From: Microbispora hainanensis
Lineage (GTDB): Bacteria > Actinomycetota > Actinomycetes > Streptosporangiales > Streptosporangiaceae
Reading direction: 5' to 3'
DNA length: 64,000 nt
NCBI RefSeq assembly: GCF_006874475.1
Contig: NZ_VIRM01000005.1
Coordinates: 1-64,000, forward strand
Made by a program: the position numbers and the translations under genes
The notes under the pieces: model-generated
Seen by the model: only the letters and a program-made list of their open reading frames with translations
The model's database searches: none
What the model was told of the DNA's origin: nothing
Shown here: piece after piece, positions 17,479-25,157 of the stretch
How positions within the stretch are numbered: the stretch's first letter is position 1
Layout: each line of letters begins with the position of its first letter

Positions 17479-19896
17479 ATGACCATGACGGCTACCTGGC
17501 TGCGGCTGGAGTCACGCCGCCGCCGGCGGTCACTGGCGGTGCTGACCCTGCTCGTGGCCTTCGCCTCGGCCACCGTCCTGGCCTCGGTGGCCGGCGCACG
17601 GCGAGGCGGCACGGCGGTGGACCGGCTGACGCGGGAGACGATGCCCGCCACGATCTCGGTGCTGCCCAACCAGCCGGGCTTCGACTGGGACGCGGTACGC
17701 GCGCTTCCCGAGGTCGCGGCGCTGACGATGTTCGCGGTGTCGGGCGGCTTCTGGGTTGACGGCATCCCCGTGTCCGACAACATCTCCGTGTTTCCGCCTA
17801 CCGACGGGGAGTTTCTGCACACCGTCGAGCGGCCGGTCATTCTCGACGGACGGCTACCGGATCCGGGACGGGTCGCCGAGGTCGTGGTCACTCCGATGTT
17901 CACCTGGTCGTACCACCGCCGTGTGGGCGACCGGCTGGTCCTGCGGCTGATGTCCCCCGATCAGGCATCGGACCCGGACTACGACCCGTCGAACGGCGAG
18001 CCGCCGCGGGGACCGTCGGTTCCGGTCACGATCGTCGGCGTGGTCCGCGCGCCGTGGTTCGCCGATCGCGCCGGGGAGAAGGGCGCCCTCATCCCGTCGT
18101 ACGGACTGTTCGCGAAATATCGGGAGAACCTGATCGGGGAGGACGGCTTCGTCAACGCCATCGTCCGCCTGAAGCACGGCACGCGGGACATCCCCGCGTT
18201 CCGGGAGGGACTCGCCCGGGTCTCCCACCGCAACGACATCGACGTGTGGGACAACGAGACGAAGTTCGCCGAGCCCATCCGCCGGATGGCCGGCTTCGAG
18301 GCCGCCTGCCTGCTCGCCTTCGGGCTCGCCGCGCTGGCCGCGGCGATCGTGCTGATCGGGCAGTCGGTGGTGCGCTACACGGCGGCGACGGTCGCCGACC
18401 TGCAGGTGCTGCGGGCCGTCGGCCTGACACCGCGCCAGACGGTGTGGGCGGCCTCGGCAGGTCCGTTCCTCGCGGCGCTCGCCGGCGCGACCGCGGGGGC
18501 CGTCGCCGCGGCGGTGGCGTCCGCCTGGATGCCGATCGGCGCCGCCGCTCTGGTCGAGCCCGCCCCCGGCGTCGACCTGGACTGGCCCGTCCTGGCCGGC
18601 GGGCTGATCCTGATCCCCGCGCTCGTCCTCGCCGCGGCCGGGGGCGCGGCGGTCGTCACCCTGGCCATCGCCCGGCACGACCCGGCGGGACGCCGGTCCC
18701 TGGTGGCCCTCGCGGCGGCCCGCGCCGGTCTTCCCGTGCCGCTCGTGGTCGGTGCGCGGTTCGCCCTGGAGCCGGGCAGGGGCGCAGCCGCGGTCCCGGT
18801 CAGGCCGGCGCTGGCCGGCGCGGTCTCCGGAGTGCTCGGCGTGCTGGCGGCCTTCACGTTCTCCGCCGGAGTGCAGGACGCCTCCGCGCATCCGGAGCGG
18901 TTCGGGCTGACCTACCAGCTGTCGGCGTTCTTCGGCATGAACGGGACGGACTTCGGGCCGGCCGGCGAGGTGCTCCGCATCCTGGCGCGGGAGCCGGACG
19001 TCCAGGGGATCAACGACAGCCGGATCGCGGTCGCCGAGTCCGGAGACGTCTCCGTCACGATGGGCACGTACGCCCCGGTGGGCCGCCCGCTGCCGGTGGC
19101 GCTTCTCGCCGGCCGGATGCCGCGGACGGCGGGCGAGGTCACGCTCGCGCCCAAGAGCGCCGGCATGCTCGGCGCCGGCGTGGGCGACCGGATCCCGCTG
19201 CGGGGCGGCGCCACGCCGGTGACCATGACCGTCACGGGGATCGCGTTCGTGCCCGCGAGCCCGCACAACGACTTCGGCGACGGAGGCTGGGTCACCTCCG
19301 GCGGATACGACCGGATCTTCTCCGGGGCGCAGGCATTCAAGTTCCACGCGGCCGAGATCGCCCTGCGCCCCGGCAGCGACGTCGCCGCCGTGCGGGAGAG
19401 GCTGCAGGCCGTCGTCGCCGCGGTCGAGGGCGCCGAGAACCTGGAGTTCGGAGACCCCTGGCCGCTGCCCGAGGCGATGGTCCAGATCCGCGGCGTGGCC
19501 CGGCTGCCCGCCCTCCTGTCGGTCTTCATGGCGCTCCTGGCGGTCGGCGCCGTCGGGCACGCCCTCGCGACGGCGGTCCGGCGACGGCGGCACGACGTGG
19601 CGGTGCTGCGGGCGCTCGGCATGACGCGCGGGCAGGCCCGATGGACGGTGGTCGTGCAGGCCACGCTGCTGGCGGTGTTCGGGCTCTGCTTCGGGGTGCC
19701 GCTCGGGGTCGCGCTCGGGCGCACGCTGTGGAGGGTGGTGGCGGACACGATGCCGCTGATGTACGTGGCCCCCCTGGCGGTGACGGCGCTGCTCCTGGCC
19801 GGGCCGCTGACCGTCGCCGTCGCCAACCTGCTGGCCGTCCGGCCGGGGCGGCACGCCGCCCGGCTGCGCATCGGCCACGTCCTGCGGGCGGAGTAG
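17479..19896 (+). CDS. FtsX-like ABC transporter permease, copy 2
   Basis: An 805-residue permease with the same domain order as copy 1 and long near-identical stretches (TSVLPNQPGFDWDAVRALP-like segment, the AVGHALATAVRRRRH loop, and the C-terminal RPGRHAARLRIGHVLRAE). The two genes clearly arose by tandem duplication, then diverged most in the extracellular domains. ATG 17479 follows copy 1 after a 6-base gap and the gene ends 3 bases before the histidine kinase start, so it is in the same operon. A role in export or in sensing extracellular signals for the kinase is inferred. Confidence 0.88.
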   Translation: MTMTATWLRLESRRRRRSLAVLTLLVAFASATVLASVAGARRGGTAVDRLTRETMPATISVLPNQPGFDWDAVRALPEVAALTMFAVSGGFWVDGIPVSDNISVFPPTDGEFLHTVERPVILDGRLPDPGRVAEVVVTPMFTWSYHRRVGDRLVLRLMSPDQASDPDYDPSNGEPPRGPSVPVTIVGVVRAPWFADRAGEKGALIPSYGLFAKYRENLIGEDGFVNAIVRLKHGTRDIPAFREGLARVSHRNDIDVWDNETKFAEPIRRMAGFEAACLLAFGLAALAAAIVLIGQSVVRYTAATVADLQVLRAVGLTPRQTVWAASAGPFLAALAGATAGAVAAAVASAWMPIGAAALVEPAPGVDLDWPVLAGGLILIPALVLAAAGGAAVVTLAIARHDPAGRRSLVALAAARAGLPVPLVVGARFALEPGRGAAAVPVRPALAGAVSGVLGVLAAFTFSAGVQDASAHPERFGLTYQLSAFFGMNGTDFGPAGEVLRILAREPDVQGINDSRIAVAESGDVSVTMGTYAPVGRPLPVALLAGRMPRTAGEVTLAPKSAGMLGAGVGDRIPLRGGATPVTMTVTGIAFVPASPHNDFGDGGWVTSGGYDRIFSGAQAFKFHAAEIALRPGSDVAAVRERLQAVVAAVEGAENLEFGDPWPLPEAMVQIRGVARLPALLSVFMALLAVGAVGHALATAVRRRRHDVAVLRALGMTRGQARWTVVVQATLLAVFGLCFGVPLGVALGRTLWRVVADTMPLMYVAPLAVTALLLAGPLTVAVANLLAVRPGRHAARLRIGHVLRAE

Positions 19897-19899
19897 CCC

Positions 19900-21795
19900 A
19901 TGATCGCCGCCTGTGCGCTCGTCGCCGCCGCCTGGCTCGCCGCCACGGTGGCCGCCTTCTTCGCCGGCCGCCCGGCGCTGGCCCGCGTGGCCGGGCTCGT
20001 CGCCGTGACACAGGCGGTGGCCGTCGTGGTGCCCCGGGCCGCGCCGCTGGTCGTGGCGGCCTGGCTGATCTGCGGACTCGGCCTGCCGGACGGCCCGCTC
20101 GGATCCCCGGCCCGGCGGCTGCTCGCGGCCGGAGCGGCGGCGGGCGCGCTCGTGTGGACGGCGGCGCTGCCGGTCACCACGGGATCCGTCCTCGCCGCCG
20201 CGGCCGCCGCCGCGGCCGTGGCGCTCGGAGGTGTGGCCGTCCGCTGTCCCAGGGCGCCCGCCGCGCGCCGCCGCACCCTGCAGTGGATCGCCGCGGCCAC
20301 GGTGGTGACGGCCGCTGTCGACGCCGTGCTGGTGGCGGTCAACGCCCTGCTCGACACCCCGCACGACCTGCTGCCCTGGATGCTCGGCGCGATGGCGGTC
20401 ATGCCCGTGGGCCTGCTGCTCGGCCAGGTGAAGGCGACCGCGCGCCTGGCGGAGCGGGCCCTGGTCGAGGCGGTGGTGATCGCGGGCCTGACCATGCTCG
20501 TGGTCGCGGTCTACCTGGTCGTGGTCATCGGGCTGGCCCGCCGTCCCGTCGCCGCCGAGCGCGACGTGCTGGTCGCCAGCGTCGCAGCCTCCCTCGCGGC
20601 GGTGCTGCTCGCCCTGCCCGTACGGTTCCGCCTGGTCTCGGTGGGGATGTCGTTGCTGGGACGGCGCGGGCAGACGCCGGAGGAGGCGCTCGCGTCGTTC
20701 GGCGCCCGGATGAGCCGAGCGGTGCCGTTCGACGAGCTGCTGCTCCAGCTCGTGGAATCGCTGCGGGCCGCGCTCGGCCAGGCCGGCGCCGAGGTGTGGG
20801 TGGGCGCGGACGGCACGCTCCACCGCCAGGTCAGCGTGCCGGAACGCCCGGCCGACGTGATCGCCCTCACCGACAAGGAACGGCTCGTCATCGGGGGCAC
20901 CCGCATCGGCGGCACCGCCTGGACGTCGGTCTGGCTGCCCGCGCTGCTCGACGACCGCGAGGCGCCGATCCGGGTGGCGCCCGCCGCCCACCTGGGCGAC
21001 CTGCTGGGCCTGCTCGTCGTGCGGCGGCCACGCGAGGGCGTCGAGTTCTCCGAGGAGGACGACAGCGTGCTCATCCAGCTCGCCCGCCAGGTGGGGCTGG
21101 CCCTGCACAACATGCGCCTGGACACCGCGCTGCAGGCGTCGCTGGAGGAGCTGCGGCAGCGCAACGAGGAGCTGCAGGCGTCCCGGCTGCGCATCGTCAC
21201 GGCCGCGGACGCCTCCCGGCGGGCCATCGAGCGCGACCTGCACGACGGCGCACAGCAGCATCTCGTCGCGCTCGCGGTCAAGCTCGGCCTCGTCCGCGAG
21301 ATCATCAAGGATGATGTGGCCATGGCCGCCGGGCTCCTCGACGAACTGCGTGGCGACGTGCAGCAGGCCAACGCCGCGTTCCGCGAGCTCGCCCACGGCA
21401 TCTATCCGCCCCTGCTGCGCGACCACGGGCTCGGCGAGGCCCTGCGCTCGGCCGGCCGCCGGGTGGCGCTGCCGTACCGGGTGGAGGTGGACCTGGCGGA
21501 ACGCTATCCGGAGCAGGTCGAGGCCGCGGTGTACTTCTGCTGCCTGGAGGCGATCCAGAACGCGGGCAAGTACGCGGGCCCCGGCGCGTCCGTGGAGGTG
21601 CGCATCCACGCCGAGGACGGCGTGCTGCACTTCAGCGTGCGCGACGACGGCGCGGGCTTCACGCCGGGCGGCGTCCAGGGGCATGGTTTCGTCAACATGA
21701 CCGACCGGCTCGGCGCGATCGGCGGGCGGCTGCACGTCGAGTCCGCGCCCGGGGCCGGGACGACGATCAGGGGAGAGGTGCCGGTGCATGGCTGA
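19900..21795 (+). CDS. NarL-type sensor histidine kinase
   Basis: A 631-residue membrane kinase. Residues 1-250 hold about six to eight hydrophobic helices. A GAF-like region follows (about 265-405), then a coiled coil (QASLEELRQRNEELQASRL). The HisKA_3 motif ASRRAIERDLHDGAQQHL carries phosphoacceptor His448. The ATP-binding domain ends the protein (DDGAGFTPGGVQGHGFVNM, then GTTIRGEVP). ATG 19900 is 3 bases after the permease gene. Likely partners in this window are the receiver-cyclase, the stand-alone receiver and two NarL-type regulators. The 3' end overlaps the oxidoreductase gene by 8 bases. Confidence 0.93.
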   Translation: MIAACALVAAAWLAATVAAFFAGRPALARVAGLVAVTQAVAVVVPRAAPLVVAAWLICGLGLPDGPLGSPARRLLAAGAAAGALVWTAALPVTTGSVLAAAAAAAAVALGGVAVRCPRAPAARRRTLQWIAAATVVTAAVDAVLVAVNALLDTPHDLLPWMLGAMAVMPVGLLLGQVKATARLAERALVEAVVIAGLTMLVVAVYLVVVIGLARRPVAAERDVLVASVAASLAAVLLALPVRFRLVSVGMSLLGRRGQTPEEALASFGARMSRAVPFDELLLQLVESLRAALGQAGAEVWVGADGTLHRQVSVPERPADVIALTDKERLVIGGTRIGGTAWTSVWLPALLDDREAPIRVAPAAHLGDLLGLLVVRRPREGVEFSEEDDSVLIQLARQVGLALHNMRLDTALQASLEELRQRNEELQASRLRIVTAADASRRAIERDLHDGAQQHLVALAVKLGLVREIIKDDVAMAAGLLDELRGDVQQANAAFRELAHGIYPPLLRDHGLGEALRSAGRRVALPYRVEVDLAERYPEQVEAAVYFCCLEAIQNAGKYAGPGASVEVRIHAEDGVLHFSVRDDGAGFTPGGVQGHGFVNMTDRLGAIGGRLHVESAPGAGTTIRGEVPVHG

Positions 21796-23230
21796 CGGCT
21801 TCGACGCCGTGGTGGTCGGTTCGGGCCCGAACGGGCTGGTGGCGGCGGTCACCATGGCCGAGGCGGGCAGGCGGGTCCTGCTGCTGGAGGCGGCGGACGC
21901 GTTCGGCGGCGGGCTGCGCACCGCGGAGGTGACACTGCCCGGGTTCCGGCACGACCTGTGCGCGACCGTGCTGCCGCTGGCGCTGGCCTCACCCGCCTTC
22001 CGCCGGGACCGCTTCTGGCAGGACCTGGGAGTCGAGTGGGCGCATCCCGCCATACCGGCCGCGCATCCGCTGGACAAACGCCCGGCGGTGCTCGTCCACC
22101 GCTCGCTCGGCGAGACCGCGCGGGGGCTCGGCCGCGACGGCCCGGCCTGGCGGGCCACGGTGGGGATGATCACGCGCGGGGGCGACCGGCTCGTCGACAC
22201 GCTGCTCGCCCCTCTGTCGGTGCCGCGCGCGCCCCTGCGGGCCGCCGGGTTCGGTGCGGTGGCCGCGCTGCCCGCGACCGCGCTCGCCCGCGCCGTGTTC
22301 CGTACGGCCGGGGCGCGGGCGGCGCTCGCCGGGATGGCCGCGCACTCGATGCTCGACCTGCGCGCGCCGATCACCGGCGGATATGGGCTGATGCTGGCCG
22401 GGCTCGCGCACCATGTGGGGTGGCCCCTGGTGCGCGGCGGCTCCCAGCGGCTCGCCGACGCGCTCGTCCGCCGCATCAGGGACCTCGGCGGCGAGGCGCA
22501 CACCGGACACCGGGTGCGGAGCCTCGACGAGGTGCCCGCGGCCGCGTCGATCCTCCTGGACCTCACGCCACGCCAGGTGCTGGCCGTGGCGGGCCGCCGG
22601 CTGCCCCCGGCCTACCGGGCGCGGCTGGGCCGGTTCCGCTACGGCCCCGGCGTGTTCAAGCTCGACTGGGCGCTGTCGGGACCGGTGCCGTGGGCCGACC
22701 CCGCCGTGGGCATGGCCGCGACCGTGCACCTCGGCGGCGCCATGGAGGAGATCGCGCACGCGGAGGCGGAGGTGAGCCGGGGGCGGCATCCGGACCGGCC
22801 CTACGTGCTGCTCGTCCAGCCCGGCGTGGCCGACCCCACCCGGGCTCCCGAGGGCGGGCACGTTTTGTGGGCCTACTGCCACGTGCCGAACGGCTCACGG
22901 GTGGACATGACCGATGCGGTCGAAGCGCAGATCGAGCGGTTCGCCCCCGGGTTCCGGGACCTCGTGCTGGCCCGCGCCACCATGGACACGCGGGCCTTGG
23001 AGGCGCACAACCCCAACAACGTGGGCGGCGACATCGGCGGAGGGGCGGGCGACCTGGGCCAGTTCGCCGGGCGTCCGGTCTACTCCCCGCACCCCTGGGC
23101 GACCCCCGTGCCCGGCCTCTACATCTGTTCCGCCGCCACTCCGCCCGGGCCCGGAGTGCACGGCATGGGCGGCCTGCAGGCCGCCCGCCTGGCGCTCAGA
23201 CGGGAAGCGCGCGCAGCAGGGCGGGAGTGA
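21788..23230 (+). CDS. FAD-dependent oxidoreductase, phytoene dehydrogenase-like
   Basis: A 480-residue protein with an N-terminal FAD/NAD(P)-binding Rossmann motif (AVVVGSGPNGLVAAVTMAEAGRRVLLLE, GxGxxG) and the C-terminal FAD signature VPGLYICSAATPPGPGVHGMGG of the phytoene dehydrogenase/amine oxidase superfamily. Members desaturate or oxidise isoprenoids and other hydrophobic substrates; the substrate here is unknown and no carotenoid genes are nearby. ATG 21788 overlaps the kinase stop by 8 bases, so translation is coupled. Its 3' end overlaps the convergent receiver gene by 35 bases. A metabolic enzyme tightly coupled to a sensor kinase is unusual. Confidence 0.85.
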   Translation: MADGFDAVVVGSGPNGLVAAVTMAEAGRRVLLLEAADAFGGGLRTAEVTLPGFRHDLCATVLPLALASPAFRRDRFWQDLGVEWAHPAIPAAHPLDKRPAVLVHRSLGETARGLGRDGPAWRATVGMITRGGDRLVDTLLAPLSVPRAPLRAAGFGAVAALPATALARAVFRTAGARAALAGMAAHSMLDLRAPITGGYGLMLAGLAHHVGWPLVRGGSQRLADALVRRIRDLGGEAHTGHRVRSLDEVPAAASILLDLTPRQVLAVAGRRLPPAYRARLGRFRYGPGVFKLDWALSGPVPWADPAVGMAATVHLGGAMEEIAHAEAEVSRGRHPDRPYVLLVQPGVADPTRAPEGGHVLWAYCHVPNGSRVDMTDAVEAQIERFAPGFRDLVLARATMDTRALEAHNPNNVGGDIGGGAGDLGQFAGRPVYSPHPWATPVPGLYICSAATPPGPGVHGMGGLQAARLALRREARAAGRE

Positions 23231-23555
23231 GGTCGTCCTTGCGGATGTAGGCGAGCGCCCCGCACGCGCCGGCGTCGGGCGGCAGATCGTCGGCGGCGTA
23301 CGTCGACACCAGCACGACCTTCACGTCGGGCGACTCGGCCAGGATGCGGCGGGTCGCCTCGATGCCGTTGATCCCCGGCAGGTTGATGTCCATCAGGATC
23401 ATGGTGGGCCGGCCGCCGATCACCAGGTCGAGGGCGTCCTCGCCCGTCGCCGCCTCGCCCACCACCCGCCATCCCGGCAGCAGCCGGATCAACGCCCGGG
23501 CGACCGACCGGAACGGAGCCTGGTCGTCCACGATGATCACGTCGACCACTCGCAT
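23196..23555 (-). CDS. Stand-alone response-regulator receiver domain
   Basis: A 119-residue protein that is a receiver domain and nothing else: acidic pair Asp10-Asp11, phosphoacceptor Asp56 (ILMDINLPG), the VSTY switch strand and the conserved Lys in YIRKDDL. It has no output domain, so it may act as a phosphate sink, a phosphorelay intermediate or a protein-binding switch. ATG 23555 is 6 bases after a GATCCT -10-like box with TTGGAC 17 bp further upstream, implying a leaderless mRNA. The island palindrome lies about 65 bases upstream. Confidence 0.88.
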   Translation of the reverse strand: MRVVDVIIVDDQAPFRSVARALIRLLPGWRVVGEAATGEDALDLVIGGRPTMILMDINLPGINGIEATRRILAESPDVKVVLVSTYAADDLPPDAGACGALAYIRKDDLTPALLRALPV

Positions 23556-23561
23556 GTCCCC

Positions 23562-23626
23562 AGGATCCCGGAAGCCGGCGCCGCGTCCAAGGGCGTGACC
23601 ACCACGATCAGCGGGTGCTAGCACCC
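23562..23626 (-). promoter_or_regulatory. Promoter and palindromic operator of the receiver gene
   Basis: On the minus strand, TTGGAC (23585-23590), a 17-bp spacer and GATCCT (23562-23567) lie just ahead of the start codon. The perfect palindrome GGGTGCTAGCACCC (23613-23626) is centred about 64.5 bases upstream of the start, the same distance and nearly the same sequence as the palindrome at 12980-12997. It overlaps the end of the upstream response-regulator gene. Confidence 0.65.
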
Positions 23627-24288
23627 CCGTGCTCGGACAGGTACATCAGCACGGCCATCACCCGGCGGTTCATGTCGGGCTCGGCGCCCAGCCCGAGCTT
23701 GGCGAACAGCGCGTTGATGTGCTTTTCCACCGCCCGCTCGGTGAGGAACAACGCGGCCCCGACCGCGGCGTTGCTCTTGCCCTGCGCGATCTGGGCCAGC
23801 ACGTCCCGCTCGCGCGAGGTGAGCTGGGCCAGCGGCGACGACCGCGCGTGCACGGTGTCGGCCACGAGCGCCTCCACCACCGCCGGGTCGATCACCGAGC
23901 CGCCCCGGGCCACCGTGCGGACCGCCTCGATCAGGTCGTGCGCGTCGCTCACCCGCTCCTTGAGGAGGTAGGCCCGGCCGCTGCTGCCCCCCGCCAGCAG
24001 CGGCGTCGCGTACGCGGGCTCGGCGTACTGGGAGAGCACCACGACCCCCACCCGCGGGTGGGACTCGCGCAGCCTGACGGCGGCCTGGACCCCCTCGTCG
24101 GACGCCGTGGGGGGCATCCTGATGTCGGTCACCACGACGTCGGGATCGTGCTCGCCCACCGCCGCCATCAGCCCGGGGAGATCGCCGCAGGTGGCGACCA
24201 CCTCCAGATCGGGCTGGAGATCCAGGACCCGCCGCACGCCCTCGCGCACGAGCAGCGAGTCCTCAGCGATCACGATTCTGATGGGCAC
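23608..24288 (-). CDS. NarL/LuxR-family response regulator, copy 1
   Basis: A 226-residue regulator with a receiver (acidic Asp10, phosphoacceptor Asp55 in VVTDIRMPP, Lys in YLLKERV) and a C-terminal LuxR helix-turn-helix ([45 protein letters not shown]). GTG 24288 is chosen because GGAGGGG precedes it and translation begins exactly at the receiver. It overlaps the upstream regulator gene by 26 bases. It probably answers to the island's histidine kinase or to one elsewhere, and may bind the palindromes in this island. Confidence 0.9.
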   Translation of the reverse strand: MPIRIVIAEDSLLVREGVRRVLDLQPDLEVVATCGDLPGLMAAVGEHDPDVVVTDIRMPPTASDEGVQAAVRLRESHPRVGVVVLSQYAEPAYATPLLAGGSSGRAYLLKERVSDAHDLIEAVRTVARGGSVIDPAVVEALVADTVHARSSPLAQLTSRERDVLAQIAQGKSNAAVGAALFLTERAVEKHINALFAKLGLGAEPDMNRRVMAVLMYLSEHGGASTR

Positions 24289-24940
24289 CTGTCCCCTCCA
24301 TACGCAGCCACGTGAGCACCGCGAGGACACGGCGGTTGTCGTCCGGGGTCTGGCTCAGGCCGAGCTTGGTGAGCACGGCCGCGATGTGCGCCTCGACCGT
24401 CTTCGTGCCGAGGAACAGCGCCCTGGCGATCGCCGCGTTCGACCTGCCCTCGGCCATCAGGCGCAGCACATCCCGCTCGCGCGCGGTGAGCCGGTCGGCG
24501 AGCGACTCCTCCTGCCGCAGCCGGAACAGCATGCTGACGACCTCGGGGTCCACCGCGACGCCGCCGGCGGCGACCCGCTCCAGCGCGTCCCGGAGTGCGG
24601 ACGCGTCGTCGACCCGGTCCTTCAGCAGATAGCCGACGCCGCGCGGGCTCGATTCGAGCAGCCGCGCGGCCAACGCGCCCTCGGCGTACGTGGACAGGAC
24701 CAGCACGCCGAGTGCGGGAAAGCGTTTCTTCAGCTCCGTCGCCGCCACCAGCCCCTCGTCGGTGAAGGTGGGAGGCATCCGCACGTCGAGGATGACGGCG
24801 TCGGCGGGCCGCGTCTCCAGCAGGGCGGTGAGTTCGGAGGTGTCGGCGGCCTGCGCCACGACGGTCACGCCGACGCGGTCGAGCAGCAGAGCCAGTCCCT
24901 TACGGAACAGGGCCGAGTCGTCACAGATCACCACCCGCAT
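24263..24940 (-). CDS. NarL/LuxR-family response regulator, copy 2
   Basis: A 225-residue regulator: receiver domain with Asp7-Asp8 and phosphoacceptor Asp52 (VILDVRMPP), Lys in YLLKDRV, and a LuxR helix-turn-helix (LTARERDVLRLMAEGRSNAAIARALFLGTKTVEAHIAAVLTKLGL). It is the first gene of a two-regulator operon and overlaps the next by 26 bases. The 217 bases beyond its start, up to the end of the penicillin-binding protein gene, hold no visible gene. The two regulators are clearly paralogous and could compete for sites or form heterodimers (inference). Confidence 0.9.
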   Translation of the reverse strand: MRVVICDDSALFRKGLALLLDRVGVTVVAQAADTSELTALLETRPADAVILDVRMPPTFTDEGLVAATELKKRFPALGVLVLSTYAEGALAARLLESSPRGVGYLLKDRVDDASALRDALERVAAGGVAVDPEVVSMLFRLRQEESLADRLTARERDVLRLMAEGRSNAAIARALFLGTKTVEAHIAAVLTKLGLSQTPDDNRRVLAVLTWLRMEGTGAHQNRDR

Positions 24941-25157
24941 GCATGTCAGTGTGACACGGCTCGCACACCCACCGAGACCGGCAGCGGGCGGCCCTGACGG
25001 CCGGTGGCCGTGGACGGCAGGTGCCGGATGCCCCCGCCGGGGAACGGCGAGAGCGGCCGGTGTGCGCCAGGGCGAGTCGTGAAGCGTCGCGGCATCGCGG
25101 TGTCAGCGCGGGACGGGTGTTCGCCCGGTGGCGGGGATGGCGGCTCCGGGCGCTTTG

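Noticed and set aside
17854-22566. 1570-residue minus-strand ORF opposite the permease and kinase genes
   Set aside because: It is a shadow of GC-rich coding DNA: Arg/Gly/Ala/Pro/His-rich, without domains, and it covers two well-supported genes on the other strand.
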